Numbered from the stretch's first letter, positions 20,817-31,875 are shown. The stretch is DNA of 64,000 bases from Prochlorococcus sp. AG-355-N16 (GCA_003278545.1 QCEF01000002.1:62001-126000), one strand, 5' to 3'. Notes: generated from the sequence alone by a model not told the origin. Program-made: numbers and translations.

Positions 20817-21554
20817 TCAATTAGGTAAAAGATAATCGTTAATTCTTCGGTTAATTTCACTATAAGCTTCAATTAAACCACCTAAATCATGCCTAAATCT
20901 ATCTTTGTCTAGGCTTACAATTGTATCATTTTTTTGGTTTAGATCCCACAATCTACAATTATCAGGACTTATTTCATCTCCTAGAAGAATATTATTTTTA
21001 AAATCATAACCAAATTCCAATTTGAAATCCACAAGTTGAAGTTGAATATTTTTAAAAAAACTTTTCAGGATTTTATTAACTTTTAAAGTTAAATTAATTA
21101 TCAGCCCTAAATCATCTGAGCTTAATATGTGCATTAATTCAATTCTATCTTTTGTAATAAGGGGATCATTAAGTTCATCATTTTTAAGATAGATATCAAT
21201 TAATGGTTTTGATAGGGAAGTTCCAGGTTTGATAGTAGTTTGTTTACACAAAGAACCATAAGCAATATTTCTAAGGACAATTTCTAATGGAATTACTTTT
21301 ATTTTTTTTGCAATCATTGTATTTTCATTTTCAAGTTCAATAAAATGAGTTGGAATATTCTCCTTAATGAGAATCTCAAAAATTCTTGCACTTATTAAGC
21401 AATTAAGTTTGCCTTTACCTTCAAATTTTTCTTTTTTCAATGCATTAAAAGCTGTAGCATCATCCTTGAATTCAATTCTTACTTTTTCTACATCTTCATG
21501 AGTAAATACTTTTTTTGCTTTGCCTTCATAAATCAACTCATATTTATTATTCAT
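20817..21554 (-). CDS. purC: SAICAR synthetase
   Basis: 245 residues. It begins KYELIYEGKAKKVF, with RNIAYGSLCKQ and the signature LVDFKLEFGYD followed by LLGDEISPDNCRLWD. It ligates aspartate to CAIR in purine synthesis. It is divergent from purD with a 133-nt shared promoter region, and upstream of bamA by 36 nt. Confidence 0.96.
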   Translation of the reverse strand: MNNKYELIYEGKAKKVFTHEDVEKVRIEFKDDATAFNALKKEKFEGKGKLNCLISARIFEILIKENIPTHFIELENENTMIAKKIKVIPLEIVLRNIAYGSLCKQTTIKPGTSLSKPLIDIYLKNDELNDPLITKDRIELMHILSSDDLGLIINLTLKVNKILKSFFKNIQLQLVDFKLEFGYDFKNNILLGDEISPDNCRLWDLNQKNDTIVSLDKDRFRHDLGGLIEAYSEINRRINDYLLPN

Positions 21555-21687
21555 TAACTTAATACCTCATTATTATTACTAAAGTACTTTTTATAATTAA
21601 CATATTTATTAGAGATCAACTTCAAATGATTTTATTTCATTTTAACTGATTATTCATCGAAACCTCATAACCTTAAAAAACAAATAT

Positions 21688-23019
21688 ATGGGAATTCATT
21701 CACCTAGTTCTAGGAACTTTATTAGATTAGAAAATATTTTAATAATTGGGAATGGCGGGAGAGAAAACTCTTTGGCTTGGGCTATTCAAAAAAATGAATT
21801 AGTTAAAAAAGTTTATTTAATACCTGGTAATGCTGGTTCAGAAAGAATAAATAAATGTGAAAGAATAAAAATTGATATAAATAATCAAAATGAACTAGTC
21901 GAGAAGCTTGATTTTTTTAAGATAGATTTAGTCGTTATTGGACCAGAAATACCTTTGGCAAATGGATTAGCTGATTTTCTTCGAAAAAAGGGTTTTAAAG
22001 TGTTTGGTCCTAATAAAGATGGAGCAAAACTAGAATTTAGCAAATCTTGGGCGAAGGAATTTATGCAAGACGCAAATATTCCAACTGCAAACTTTTGGAA
22101 AGTCAATTCTCTAGAAGAAGCCAAAAAAATTATTAATTCATCATCAATTCCACTTGTAGTAAAAGCTGATGGTCTAGCTTCAGGTAAAGGTGTTTTTATT
22201 CCTAATTCAAAAGATGAATGTTTTAAAGCAGCAGAGACAATTTTTAATGGAAAATTTGGCAACTCTGGGAATGTAGTTGTTCTAGAAGAAAAAATTCAAG
22301 GGCCAGAAGTTTCAGTTTTTGCTTTATGCGATGGAAAGAAATATACATTACTTCCTACCGCCCAAGATCACAAACGACTTGATGAAAAAGATAAAGGTCC
22401 AAATACAGGAGGTATGGGGGCTTATTCTCCTGCCCCATTATTAACAGAGGATTACCTTGATGGAATTATCAAAGAGATAATTGAACCTACAATAAATGAG
22501 CTAAATAAAAGAAATATTGACTATAGAGGCGTAATTTATTTTGGATTAATGATCACAAAATCTGGACCCAAGGTTATAGAATATAATTGTAGGTTTGGTG
22601 ATCCAGAATGCCAAACAATAATGCCCTTGATGGATCAAAATTTTGTATTTCTTTTAGAAAAATGCTCGATGGGAAGTTTAACTGGTGACGAAAAAATTAA
22701 TACTCCTGATAAAGTTAGTGGTTGCGTTATAGCCACCTCCAAAGGTTATCCTCACGAATATAAAACTGGCTATCAAATAAAAATTGGTAAGATTGATTCA
22801 AATGATTGTCAAATTTTTGATTCAGGTACTTCTTTTAGTGAAAGTGGGAAATTATTAACTGCTGGAGGAAGAGTTTTAAGTATTGTCTGTCAAGATAAAG
22901 ACTTTGATACAGTTTTTGAAAAAGCCTACAAAAATTTAAACGAAATTCATTTTGAGGGTATTTACTTTAGAAATGACATAGGTCATCAAGTTAGAAAAAA
23001 CTTTTCTAAGGAGAATTAA
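21688..23019 (+). CDS. purD: Phosphoribosylamine-glycine ligase
   Basis: 443 residues from ATG 21688. The conserved N-terminal NILIIGNGGRENSLAW starts near residue 16, so a few leading residues may be untranslated or variable. ATP-grasp motifs include VVKADGLASGKGVF and FGDPECQ. Second step of de novo purine synthesis. nblS starts 4 nt after its stop. Confidence 0.95.
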   Translation: MGIHSPSSRNFIRLENILIIGNGGRENSLAWAIQKNELVKKVYLIPGNAGSERINKCERIKIDINNQNELVEKLDFFKIDLVVIGPEIPLANGLADFLRKKGFKVFGPNKDGAKLEFSKSWAKEFMQDANIPTANFWKVNSLEEAKKIINSSSIPLVVKADGLASGKGVFIPNSKDECFKAAETIFNGKFGNSGNVVVLEEKIQGPEVSVFALCDGKKYTLLPTAQDHKRLDEKDKGPNTGGMGAYSPAPLLTEDYLDGIIKEIIEPTINELNKRNIDYRGVIYFGLMITKSGPKVIEYNCRFGDPECQTIMPLMDQNFVFLLEKCSMGSLTGDEKINTPDKVSGCVIATSKGYPHEYKTGYQIKIGKIDSNDCQIFDSGTSFSESGKLLTAGGRVLSIVCQDKDFDTVFEKAYKNLNEIHFEGIYFRNDIGHQVRKNFSKEN

Positions 23020-23023
23020 GCTT

Positions 23024-25090
23024 ATGGTGGATACCAATAATCGAGAAAGTAGAAAATATAACATCACTGATAATGCAGATATGAGTACTAACTATTGGAT
23101 TAGTGGACTTCTCGCTTGGTGGAGTGGTTTCAGTTTAAGAACAAAGTTATTAGCCATAGCAACTCTTGTCGTAAGCCTCCTAATGACAGGAATAACTTTT
23201 TTTGCATTAAATAGTATTCAAAGAGATGCAGGTATGAATGATACTAGATATGCTCGAGATCTTGGCTTATTGTTATCTGGGAATGTTACAGAATTAGTCG
23301 CTAATAACCAAAAAAAAGAAATTTCAAATGTAGCTGAAAAGTTTTGGAGATCAAGTCGAAACCTGCGATATATATTTTTTACTGATGCTGAAGATATTGT
23401 TCAACTTGGGATACCCATCAGTGCAACACCAACAAGCTCAGACAGTCAGTTTCAGCTCACTCGAAAATTAAAACTACCTTCAGAATTGAAGAAGAGACCA
23501 CAATTTCCATTAGTTAGGCAGCATGCCACACCTCAAGGTCAAGTAACCGATGTATTTGTTCCAATGTTGTGGAAAGGCAAATATCTTGGAACTTTAGCTT
23601 TAGGAGTCACACCTAATAAAAAAGCACTAGCCAGTGCTGCCTTAACTAGAGAAGTAACCATTGCAGTTTTTATCTCCATTTGGGTTTTAGTAATACTTGG
23701 AGCTGTATTTAATGCACTTACAATTACAAGACCAGTCAGAGAATTAGTAAGAGGTGTTAGAGAAATTTCAAGAGGAAATTTTAAATCCAGAATTTCTTTA
23801 CCCATGACAGGTGATCTTGGAGAACTCTTAAATGGTTTTAACCGAATGGCAACACAGTTGGAAAATTATGATGAAGCTAATATAGAAGAACTAAAAGCGG
23901 CGCAAATCAAGCAACAATCATTAATAGCTACAATGGCTGATGGTGCAATATTATTAGACTCACAAGGCAAGATTGTACTTACCAATCCAACAGCGAAGAG
24001 ATTATTTCGTTGGGAAGGAAGATTCCTAGAAGGTAAACAATTTTTAAATGAAATCCCCGAAATTTTATCCAACGACTTACATACAAATATAGAATCTATT
24101 TTAAACAGGGAAAAGGAGAAGGACGATTTAAGATTCAGTTTAGGAGAACCAGCAAGAACCTTAAGAATTGTCTTGCAATCAGTCTTAGATACAAATAAAG
24201 TTGAATTAAAAGGTATTGCTGTTACAATCCAAGATTTAACTAGAGAAGTTGAACTTAACGCGGCACAAAATAGATTCATAAGCAATGTATCGCATGAATT
24301 AAGGACACCTCTTTTTAATATCAAAAGTTATGTAGAGACCTTACATGATTTAAAAGATCAGCTGTCTGATGAAGAACAAATAGAATTTTTGGGAATTGCA
24401 AATTCAGAAACTGATAGGTTAACAAGACTTGTAAATGATGTTTTAGATTTATCTAGATTGGAGTCTGGAAAAATTGTTCAGCTAGAGCAAATGGACATAA
24501 AACCAGCAATAGAACAGACTCTTAGAAATTACAGACTTAATGCTTCAGAAAAAAATGTTTCATTAGCTCATGACATAGAGGAAACTGTTCCTCCAATTCT
24601 TGGAAATTTTGATTTAATTTTACAGGTTTTTGATAATTTACTAGGAAACGGATTGAAATTTAGTCCAAAAAACAGCACCCTCATTATAAGAGCTTATACT
24701 TGGCCAGATTCCTGTCCTGCTTTCCCTCCAAGTATTAAAAATGATGCAGCCCCTCAATGTGAATTAGTTTCACCACTTCCAAAAGTAAGAATTGAAATTG
24801 CTGATACTGGCTCAGGAATATCTCAGGCTGATCAAGAAAAGATATTTGATCGTTTTTATAGAGTAGAGAATTCTGTTCATACTGAGCAAGGAACTGGTTT
24901 AGGTTTATCTATAGTGCGGGGAATAATTGAAAAACATGGTGGGGAGATTCGTATGGCTAGTGAATTAGGAGTAGGAACAACGTTTTGGTTTGATTTAGCC
25001 TTGGCACAATCTGATAAAGATGAATTATTGACAAAAGCTATTAATAATTCAAATTCTTTTCCAGGATCTGAAATTAACGAAATTATCTAA
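23024..25090 (+). CDS. nblS: NblS/Hik33-type sensor histidine kinase
   Basis: 688 residues, GTG or nearby start after purD. TM1 near 43-65 and TM2 near 210-232 flank an extracytoplasmic sensor loop. Then HAMP (about 235-285), PAS (about 295-400), HisKA with FISNVSHELRTP (phosphorylated H424), and HATPase with NLLGNGLKFSP, ADTGSGIS and GTGLGLSIV. In cyanobacteria NblS works with RpaB to control high-light genes including hli genes, some of which occur in this window. Its end overlaps convergent kaiC by 4 nt. Confidence 0.93.
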   Translation: MVDTNNRESRKYNITDNADMSTNYWISGLLAWWSGFSLRTKLLAIATLVVSLLMTGITFFALNSIQRDAGMNDTRYARDLGLLLSGNVTELVANNQKKEISNVAEKFWRSSRNLRYIFFTDAEDIVQLGIPISATPTSSDSQFQLTRKLKLPSELKKRPQFPLVRQHATPQGQVTDVFVPMLWKGKYLGTLALGVTPNKKALASAALTREVTIAVFISIWVLVILGAVFNALTITRPVRELVRGVREISRGNFKSRISLPMTGDLGELLNGFNRMATQLENYDEANIEELKAAQIKQQSLIATMADGAILLDSQGKIVLTNPTAKRLFRWEGRFLEGKQFLNEIPEILSNDLHTNIESILNREKEKDDLRFSLGEPARTLRIVLQSVLDTNKVELKGIAVTIQDLTREVELNAAQNRFISNVSHELRTPLFNIKSYVETLHDLKDQLSDEEQIEFLGIANSETDRLTRLVNDVLDLSRLESGKIVQLEQMDIKPAIEQTLRNYRLNASEKNVSLAHDIEETVPPILGNFDLILQVFDNLLGNGLKFSPKNSTLIIRAYTWPDSCPAFPPSIKNDAAPQCELVSPLPKVRIEIADTGSGISQADQEKIFDRFYRVENSVHTEQGTGLGLSIVRGIIEKHGGEIRMASELGVGTTFWFDLALAQSDKDELLTKAINNSNSFPGSEINEII

Positions 25091-26616
25091 TTATTATCTA
25101 TTCCTCTAAAAACATTTTGAACATTTTGATCAGGCACAACTCTGTGAGGGGCACCACTAAATATTTGTTCAAAATTAGAAAAAGAATCCCTTATTTCTGG
25201 GCCACTATTTGTAATGATAAATTCTCTTATTCGTTTATCATGCCATGATCCCCGCATTTTAAAAACATTTAATGCTCGTGCCATCTCACCTTTTATTTCT
25301 ACATATTGAAGCAACAATATGGTGTCTGTAATTGTTGAGATATGAGAATCAGTTATAGAATGACTTCCCATAAATTCTTCCGCAGTATTAGTAAAAAAGC
25401 CTGCTATTTCCTCTTGCTTTGTATAACCGGTAACAGCAATTACAAACTGCCTAAATGCATTCAAACTTACGCCTCTGGCTAATGCAGAGAGAGAATCAAT
25501 TGCCATTCTTTTTGGTTTAAATTGATTAATTTGCGTTTTTATAATTTGTAAGTGATCCTCTAAACCAGTTGATTCAGGATATGCACAAATAATTTTTAGT
25601 AATCCATCACTTTCCATTTTTTCAAAATCTATACCCCAGCTAGTAGCATTTCTAAGCAATTGAGCTCTAGATTCTTCATATGCAAAAAGTATTGCTCTTT
25701 CATTATTGTTATAAGAATCTTCAACAAATTTTGATACAAGCATTGTTTTGCCCGTACCAGTAGCTCCAGTGGCGAGAATAATGGAATCTTGAAAATATCC
25801 TCCACCACACATATCATCAAGATCTTTAACTCCCGAGCTAATCCTAATATTTGAGGATCTCTGCGTTAATCTCATTGCTCCTAAGGCGAACACACTTATT
25901 CCATCCATTCCCATAGTAAATGGATATTCACCTTTCATATGTACAGTACCTCTTAACTTCAGAACTTCTAGAGTTCTTCTTCTCTTCTCTGATTCGAGAA
26001 CATTTCTTAATAAGACTACATTATCAGATACAAATTCTTCTACTCCATATCTAGCAATTGGTCCGTAATCATCCACTCTTTCTGTAGTCATCACGGTTGT
26101 GACACCTATTTCTTTTAATCTTGCTATCAATCTAAATATTTCCCTTCTAACAACGTAAATAGCATCATACTGTTGAAAGACAGCAGTTATTGAATCTATT
26201 GCAACTCTTTTAGCTTTATATTTTCTAATTGCATAACTAATTCTCTCAATAAGACCAGACAAGTCAAAGTTACCCGCCACATCCTGACCATCAGGATCAG
26301 GAGATGCGTCCAAAATAAAAAGTTTATTTTGATCAATTAATTCTTGTAAATCCCAACCAAAACTTGCAGCATTTCTAATAATATCTAAAGGTGATTCCTC
26401 AAATGTTACAAAGATTCCAGGCTCATCAAAATTACAAATTCCATGATGTAAATATTGCAGAGAGAAAACAGTTTTACCAGTTCCTGAGGTACCACTTACG
26501 AGTGTACTTCGAGATACAGGCAACCCACCTCTACAAACATCATCAAAACCTTCTATTCCAGTTGGTAATTTTTGTACTTGCATTTTATTTGATTTGCCAA
26601 ATTTCTTATCATTCAT
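25087..26616 (-). CDS. kaiC: Circadian clock ATPase/kinase KaiC
   Basis: 509 residues, two RecA-like domains. CI Walker A GTSGTGKT has K48 and catalytic glutamates E73/E74. CII has GATGTGKT and FAYEESRAQ. Autophosphorylation residues fall at S427/T428 in HISTITDT, offset by four from S431/T432 of S. elongatus. The segment FSNFEQIFSGAP leads to a short tail; the tail is where KaiA binds in other species, and no kaiA is present here. It lies downstream of kaiB on the same strand. Confidence 0.97.
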   Translation of the reverse strand: MNDKKFGKSNKMQVQKLPTGIEGFDDVCRGGLPVSRSTLVSGTSGTGKTVFSLQYLHHGICNFDEPGIFVTFEESPLDIIRNAASFGWDLQELIDQNKLFILDASPDPDGQDVAGNFDLSGLIERISYAIRKYKAKRVAIDSITAVFQQYDAIYVVRREIFRLIARLKEIGVTTVMTTERVDDYGPIARYGVEEFVSDNVVLLRNVLESEKRRRTLEVLKLRGTVHMKGEYPFTMGMDGISVFALGAMRLTQRSSNIRISSGVKDLDDMCGGGYFQDSIILATGATGTGKTMLVSKFVEDSYNNNERAILFAYEESRAQLLRNATSWGIDFEKMESDGLLKIICAYPESTGLEDHLQIIKTQINQFKPKRMAIDSLSALARGVSLNAFRQFVIAVTGYTKQEEIAGFFTNTAEEFMGSHSITDSHISTITDTILLLQYVEIKGEMARALNVFKMRGSWHDKRIREFIITNSGPEIRDSFSNFEQIFSGAPHRVVPDQNVQNVFRGIDNN

Positions 26617-26686
26617 AGTTTTATGCTAATTAAACAAAATTAAAATAAATTTTGAAATTATTTTAAATTTAAAAATTTTATATGTA

Positions 26687-27004
26687 TTATTTATCTCCAC
26701 TATATTCAGTTTCAGTTAATTCATCAAAAAGAAGATCTAAACCAATTAAAACTTTTTCTCTATCTGAAAGATCACCTATTATTTTTCTAACTGGTGGCGG
26801 TAAAATTTTAGCTAACGTAGGAGTTGCTAAAATTTTATCTTCTTCTGCAAGTTGTGGTTGCTTAAGCACATCGATAACCTTTAAAGCATAAACTCCCTTG
26901 AATTCATTATCTAAAATTTCTCTTAAGGTATTTAAAGCTCTCATCGAATTAGGTGTATTTCCAGCAACATAGAGTTTTAAAATATATGTTTTCCTTGCTG
27001 CCAT
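26687..27004 (-). CDS. kaiB: Circadian clock protein KaiB
   Basis: 105 residues, thioredoxin-like fold. It begins [19 protein letters not shown] and has [24 protein letters not shown], the fold-switching region of KaiB, which binds KaiC CI at night. It is divergent from rplU with 143 nt between; no kaiA or recognisable kaiA fragment lies there. Confidence 0.96.
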   Translation of the reverse strand: MAARKTYILKLYVAGNTPNSMRALNTLREILDNEFKGVYALKVIDVLKQPQLAEEDKILATPTLAKILPPPVRKIIGDLSDREKVLIGLDLLFDELTETEYSGDK

Positions 27005-27147
27005 AGTTATTGTTCCTTAATAGATATAAAAGATTTAAAACAACCCTTGACTTATTACACTACAAAATAAGAAAATAAACAAATTATTATGATTGTTTAT
27101 TGGGCTTAATCAAATTATTAATTTGAGCCTAATAGCGTCTTTAAGAT

Positions 27148-27576
27148 ATGACAAATTCTAAAAACTCCACAAACAATTCTTCTAAAAGTAATGAATTGTA
27201 TGCAATAGCAGAAACTTCAGGGCAACAATTTTGGTTCGAAGTTGATAGATACTATGACATAGACAGGTTAAATGCAAAAGAAAAAGACAAGATAACACTG
27301 GAAAAAGTTTTACTTTTAAAGGACAATGATTCTATAACTATTGGTAAACCTTACGTTAAAGAAGCCAAAATTGAATTAGAAGTTGTCTCTCATAAAAGAG
27401 ATAAGAAGATTCTTGTATACAAGATGCGTCCAAAGAAAAAGACAAGAAGGAAGATGGGTCACAGACAAGAACTTACAAGAGTTATGGTAAAATCTATTAA
27501 GATAGGCAAGAATGCTCCTAAGTCTTCTTCTAAAAAGGAAGAAACTGTTAAAAAGGAAACTAAACCAAAATCCTAA
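27148..27576 (+). CDS. rplU: 50S ribosomal protein L21
   Basis: 142 residues, longer than the usual about 103. The core (YAIAETSGQQFWFEVDRYYD, then KMRPKKKTRRKMGHRQ) is flanked by a 15-residue Asn/Ser-rich N-terminal extension and a Lys/Ser-rich C-terminal extension. It pairs with rpmA downstream at 24 nt, the standard ribosomal operon. Confidence 0.93.
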   Translation: MTNSKNSTNNSSKSNELYAIAETSGQQFWFEVDRYYDIDRLNAKEKDKITLEKVLLLKDNDSITIGKPYVKEAKIELEVVSHKRDKKILVYKMRPKKKTRRKMGHRQELTRVMVKSIKIGKNAPKSSSKKEETVKKETKPKS

Positions 27577-27600
27577 AAATCTACAAATTAAACACTTCTA

Positions 27601-27861
27601 ATGGCACATAAAAAAGGAACAGGTTCTACTAGAAACGGAAGGGATTCAAATTCCAAAAGATTGGGTGTGAAAGCTTATGGAGGAGAAAAAGTAACTGCTG
27701 GATCAATTCTAATTCGCCAAAGAGGTACATCTTTTTTGCCTGGGATCAATGTGGGAAAAGGTAAAGACGACACCCTTTTTGCACTTAAAGAAGGGACAGT
27801 GAGTTTCGAAAGCATTAAAAGAAATTTAAGAAATAGAAAAAGAGTTAATATAGTTATCTAA
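27601..27861 (+). CDS. rpmA: 50S ribosomal protein L27
   Basis: 86 residues. [20 protein letters not shown] is the L27 N terminus near the peptidyl-transferase centre, followed by [17 protein letters not shown]. The 3' end overlaps the convergent methyltransferase gene by 8 nt. Confidence 0.97.
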   Translation: MAHKKGTGSTRNGRDSNSKRLGVKAYGGEKVTAGSILIRQRGTSFLPGINVGKGKDDTLFALKEGTVSFESIKRNLRNRKRVNIVI

Positions 27862-28594
27862 TTTTCTTATATGCTCTTGTAGTTATAAGAATTGGATGAA
27901 ATACTTCTAAAAAATTTGATTGAAGAGTCTTAAAAAACTTTTCAACAATTTGAATGTCGTCGATATGAAACGGATATTCATTCTTATCCCCTTTGTAAAA
28001 ATACCAATTAAATAGAGCAATAGAATTACTATCCATAATCTCACGGAAATTATTAATTTGAGAAGTTGGATCTGAAAGATGTTCCAAAACATCAAGACAA
28101 ACTATCGTATCAAATTTCAATATTTTTGTATCTTGAATTGTCTTGCAGAAAGTAAGTTTTTTTTCGACTCCTAATTTCTTAGCCCTGTATTCAACAAAAT
28201 TTCTATTTGTTTGATTAATATCTACAAAAAAAACATGCTCAACTTTTGGAGACATAGCGTTAGCTAAGGCATGCGTACCAATGCCTCCCCCAAAATCTAA
28301 AACCAAATCTCTAGAAAATCTCTGCTGAAGTTTTAATGTATCAGCGATGTAGTCCTTACTTGTGATATGCCAAGCAGCTAAATCAGCTACATGCCTATCT
28401 CCTACAATTTCAGTATAAAAATCTGAAACATCATTCAAAGCATCTCCAGGATGTGAATTTGCCAAATTCGTCTTTGCATTTGCAAGGAATCCATCTAAAT
28501 CACATTCTCTAATAGATAAGTATTCCATTAAATGTGATTTCAAATTAAAAGCATTGTCTAAAAACTCTTTTACAATAAAATTATTGTTTTTCAA
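27854..28594 (-). CDS. Class I SAM-dependent methyltransferase
   Basis: 246 residues. Motif [14 protein letters not shown] and a later [12 protein letters not shown] mark a class I Rossmann methyltransferase. The N-terminal 90 residues are helical. The substrate is unknown; nothing in the neighbourhood (ribosomal proteins, truB) fixes its role. Confidence 0.75.
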   Translation of the reverse strand: MKNNNFIVKEFLDNAFNLKSHLMEYLSIRECDLDGFLANAKTNLANSHPGDALNDVSDFYTEIVGDRHVADLAAWHITSKDYIADTLKLQQRFSRDLVLDFGGGIGTHALANAMSPKVEHVFFVDINQTNRNFVEYRAKKLGVEKKLTFCKTIQDTKILKFDTIVCLDVLEHLSDPTSQINNFREIMDSNSIALFNWYFYKGDKNEYPFHIDDIQIVEKFFKTLQSNFLEVFHPILITTRAYKKIR

Positions 28595-28670
28595 TTTCTT
28601 ACTCTAAATTTCCGGTACCAAAATCATAGGATGGTTATAAATCTTTCTCAAAGTATTCTTAATATTAAAA

Positions 28671-29594
28671 ATGGAAACTAAACATGGATTCTTAGTTATT
28701 AATAAAGATAAAGGATGTACCTCACATGATTGTGTTAAACAAATAAGAATTTTACTAAATACAAAGAAGGTCGGTCACACAGGAACTCTTGACCCAGAAG
28801 TTATAGGAACATTACCAATCGCTATAGGCAGTGCAACAAGATTTATTCAATATCTCCCTCAGGATAAAACTTACATAGGACAAATTAAATTAGGGATAAG
28901 AACTAACACTGATGATATTCACGGGGAAATTATTAACCAAAAAAGTTGGCCTAAAATCAGTGCTGAAAAATTAGATCAATACTTAAACAGATTTAGAGGA
29001 ATTATTAAACAAATTCCGCCGAAAGTATCTAGTGTGCACGTTAATGGTGAAAGAGCTTATAAAAAATCTTTGAGGAATGAAAATTTTGAATTATCCCCAA
29101 GAAAAGTAAAAATAGAAGAACTTACTTTAATGAAATGGGACCAAATAAACGGAATCATAGAAATAAAAATCAAATGTTCAGCTGGCACATATATAAGAGC
29201 AATTGCAAGAGATTTAGGAGAAATTCTTAATTCCGAAGGTTGCCTTCTACAACTTAAAAGAATTTCAGCTTGTGGCTTTGATGAACAAAACTCGGTAAAA
29301 ATATCTGATATCGAAAAAGAAAAAGGGGAAATAAGTTCTAAAAATTTTATTATTCCAACAATTTCTGCGCTTAGTCACATTTCAACATTTATCTTAAATA
29401 ATGAAGAACAAATCAATTTTTGGCAAACAGGAAGAGCAATTGGAATTGATATTAATAACTTTAAGAAAAGCAAGTCTTTTGATTGTAAAAAACCCATAAA
29501 AGTAATAGATAAAAAACAAAATCTACTCGGGATTGGGTTCTTAAATAAGGATCTATCTTATATAAATCCAAAATTAGTCCTTAATGCTAAATAA
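28671..29594 (+). CDS. truB: tRNA pseudouridine-55 synthase
   Basis: 307 residues. The catalytic Asp is D41 in [18 protein letters not shown], a slightly divergent form of the usual [14 protein letters not shown]. Later [19 protein letters not shown] is the second family motif. It modifies U55 in the T-loop of tRNA. The C-terminal part is less conserved. Confidence 0.94.
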   Translation: METKHGFLVINKDKGCTSHDCVKQIRILLNTKKVGHTGTLDPEVIGTLPIAIGSATRFIQYLPQDKTYIGQIKLGIRTNTDDIHGEIINQKSWPKISAEKLDQYLNRFRGIIKQIPPKVSSVHVNGERAYKKSLRNENFELSPRKVKIEELTLMKWDQINGIIEIKIKCSAGTYIRAIARDLGEILNSEGCLLQLKRISACGFDEQNSVKISDIEKEKGEISSKNFIIPTISALSHISTFILNNEEQINFWQTGRAIGIDINNFKKSKSFDCKKPIKVIDKKQNLLGIGFLNKDLSYINPKLVLNAK

Positions 29595-29597
29595 CTT

Positions 29598-30773
29598 CTA
29601 TAGGTAATCTTTTCTAAAAGGTTTAATCTGAACACCCCTATAAAAATACTTTAATATTCTTTCAGCTTTTTGGCCTCTAGACGCCATATATTTTGCACCC
29701 CATTGACTCATTCCTACTCCATGACCTGATCCCTGACCAAAAACTATCAAACCTTTTTTTATAGGAAATTTATTGTTTAATTCTTCCTCAAAAAATTTAA
29801 ATCTCACAAAATTACTGTTGAGGCCTAATCTTTTTCTTAAAGCTACCCCAGACATTTGATCAGAACCATAAGCCCCAAAAAGTTTTACATTTTTTACCCT
29901 CCCAGTACTAGTAATATCCAGGATCTCTATATTTTTTAAACCTCCAATCTTGGGAAATAAATTTATTAATTCATTACTCGAAATTTTTTTTTGCCATCTA
30001 AATTTTGGATTATTTTTATCAAAATCTTTCACACTTGATAAATATGGATATTTATTCTTCCATACATCTTGACTATTTTCCGTCATTCCACCTGAACTGC
30101 TATGAAACAAAGAATTAATTAATTTATTTTTATACGTTAAAACTAAAGATCTTGTACTTTTGACGGCTCTAATAGTTTTATAAGTTCTTGACTCCAAGCC
30201 ATTATAGACTTGATTTTTCTGGGTTGAATCTATATCAAATAAATTATTTCCCTTTTGCTTTAAAGCATAAGTTCTAGAGGCAATTGCTTGTGCTTTTAAT
30301 GCTTCAATGGGCCATTTTGTTGGCATTTCTGAGCCTACCACACTACTTAGGTATTTTTCTATTCCCAAAACATTTACTACCAATATTTCAGAATCAAATA
30401 CAAAAAGGTTAAGCTTACCAGAAAATCTCTTCTGACCTACCCATATCCCTCTCCCATCAGAAGATCTAATTTGAAATTGTTGATTATTTTTTAAGTTATA
30501 TTTTTTTTGTTTATTTCTATCAAAATAGAAAATTTTTTTATTTTTCTCATTTTTCAAAGTTAAGCCTTTTATTTTTTTACTTGAAAAAAATTCTCCATCT
30601 ATTGTTAAAGGAATTGATCTATCTGATCTGATCCTTAAATTGTTATTTTTTGATATCAAAACTCTAATTATGGGCTCTCTAGATGCAAAAGCACTTTCGC
30701 CCTGAAAAACACAAATAAATAAAATACTAATCAGGCAATATTTACTATATATATTTTTAAATTTAAGTATCAC
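29598..30773 (-). CDS. SpoIID/LytB domain protein
   Basis: 391 residues with an N-terminal signal or anchor (ISILFICVFQGESAFA). The SpoIID core includes YLSSVVGSEMPTKWPIEALK, AQAIASRTYALKQKG and the C-terminal GSGHGVGMSQWGAKYMA. In Bacillus SpoIID is a lytic transglycosylase; the cyanobacterial homologues probably trim peptidoglycan, but this is an inference. Confidence 0.85.
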   Translation of the reverse strand: MILKFKNIYSKYCLISILFICVFQGESAFASREPIIRVLISKNNNLRIRSDRSIPLTIDGEFFSSKKIKGLTLKNEKNKKIFYFDRNKQKKYNLKNNQQFQIRSSDGRGIWVGQKRFSGKLNLFVFDSEILVVNVLGIEKYLSSVVGSEMPTKWPIEALKAQAIASRTYALKQKGNNLFDIDSTQKNQVYNGLESRTYKTIRAVKSTRSLVLTYKNKLINSLFHSSSGGMTENSQDVWKNKYPYLSSVKDFDKNNPKFRWQKKISSNELINLFPKIGGLKNIEILDITSTGRVKNVKLFGAYGSDQMSGVALRKRLGLNSNFVRFKFFEEELNNKFPIKKGLIVFGQGSGHGVGMSQWGAKYMASRGQKAERILKYFYRGVQIKPFRKDYL

Positions 30774-30862
30774 TTTGTTTAAAAAACAAATGCTTAATTT
30801 GCCTAAGTTTGACTAAAAGTCTAGATTTAATCCAGATATAAAAATAAAAATATCATAAATAA

Positions 30863-31801
30863 GTGAATATCACCTTCTTAGGAACAAGCTCAGGGGTCCC
30901 ATCCTTAACAAGAAATGTTTCTTCACTAGCACTTAAATTATCACAGTCATCAGAGGTTTGGCTTTTTGATTGTGGAGAGGGAACTCAACATCAAATAATG
31001 AAAAGCAATATTAAATCTTCACAAATCAAGAAAATATTTATTACACATATGCATGGTGATCATATATATGGTTTGCCTGGACTTTTGGCTACCTTAGGTT
31101 TATCAGGCAATAGTGAGGGTATTGAAATTTACGGTCCTTCAGAGTTGCAAAGTTTTATAAATTCAGCACTTAAAAGTAGTTTTTGCAAATTGTCATTCCC
31201 ATTACATTTTGTGGAAGTTGAAAATTTTGCATCAAAAAATAAAATTTTATTTGAAAACAACAAAATAAAAGTAAATTGCGCCTGCCTTAAACATAAAATA
31301 CCTGCTTATGGTTACAGGGTGAGTGAAAAAGATAAGCCAGGTATATTTGATATCAAAAAAGCAGAGTCTCTAAAAATAGCGCCTGGGCCAATTTATTCAG
31401 AACTGCAACAAGGTAAAAAAGTCGTATTAGCGGATGGTAGGGCATTTGATGGGAAAGAATTCTGCGGACCACCTAGAAAGGGAGAAAGTTTTGTTTATTG
31501 CACAGATACAGTCTTTAGCGAATCAGCTGTTTCACTATCGAAAAATGCCGATTTACTTGTACATGAATCAACATTTTCTCAAGAGGATGAGTGTATGGCC
31601 TATGAAAAATTACATTCCACAACAATCATGGCAGCTAAAACAGCATTATTATCTAATACAAAAAAATTAATTATTACTCATTTAAGTCCAAGATACACTA
31701 ATAAAAATTCAATCACACCAAGCGATTTGCTTAAAGAGGCGCAAAAAGTTTTTCCAAATACTCACCTTGCCAAAGATTTTCTAACTGCAGAAATAAAATA
31801 A
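30863..31801 (+). CDS. rnz: Ribonuclease Z
   Basis: 312 residues, GTG start. The metallo-beta-lactamase motif THMHGDHIYGLPG has H62, H64, D66 and H67. Also FLGTSSGVPSLTRN, YCTDT and ITHLSPRY. It cleaves the 3' trailer of tRNA precursors, important here because at least the two tRNA genes in this window do not encode CCA. Confidence 0.95.
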   Translation: MNITFLGTSSGVPSLTRNVSSLALKLSQSSEVWLFDCGEGTQHQIMKSNIKSSQIKKIFITHMHGDHIYGLPGLLATLGLSGNSEGIEIYGPSELQSFINSALKSSFCKLSFPLHFVEVENFASKNKILFENNKIKVNCACLKHKIPAYGYRVSEKDKPGIFDIKKAESLKIAPGPIYSELQQGKKVVLADGRAFDGKEFCGPPRKGESFVYCTDTVFSESAVSLSKNADLLVHESTFSQEDECMAYEKLHSTTIMAAKTALLSNTKKLIITHLSPRYTNKNSITPSDLLKEAQKVFPNTHLAKDFLTAEIK

Positions 31802-31875
31802 ACTGCAACAGTTCGTTAGCAGGAGCGTTGTAAATGACCAACCCATGAAATAATAGTCATAGGTTTTTCTATTTG

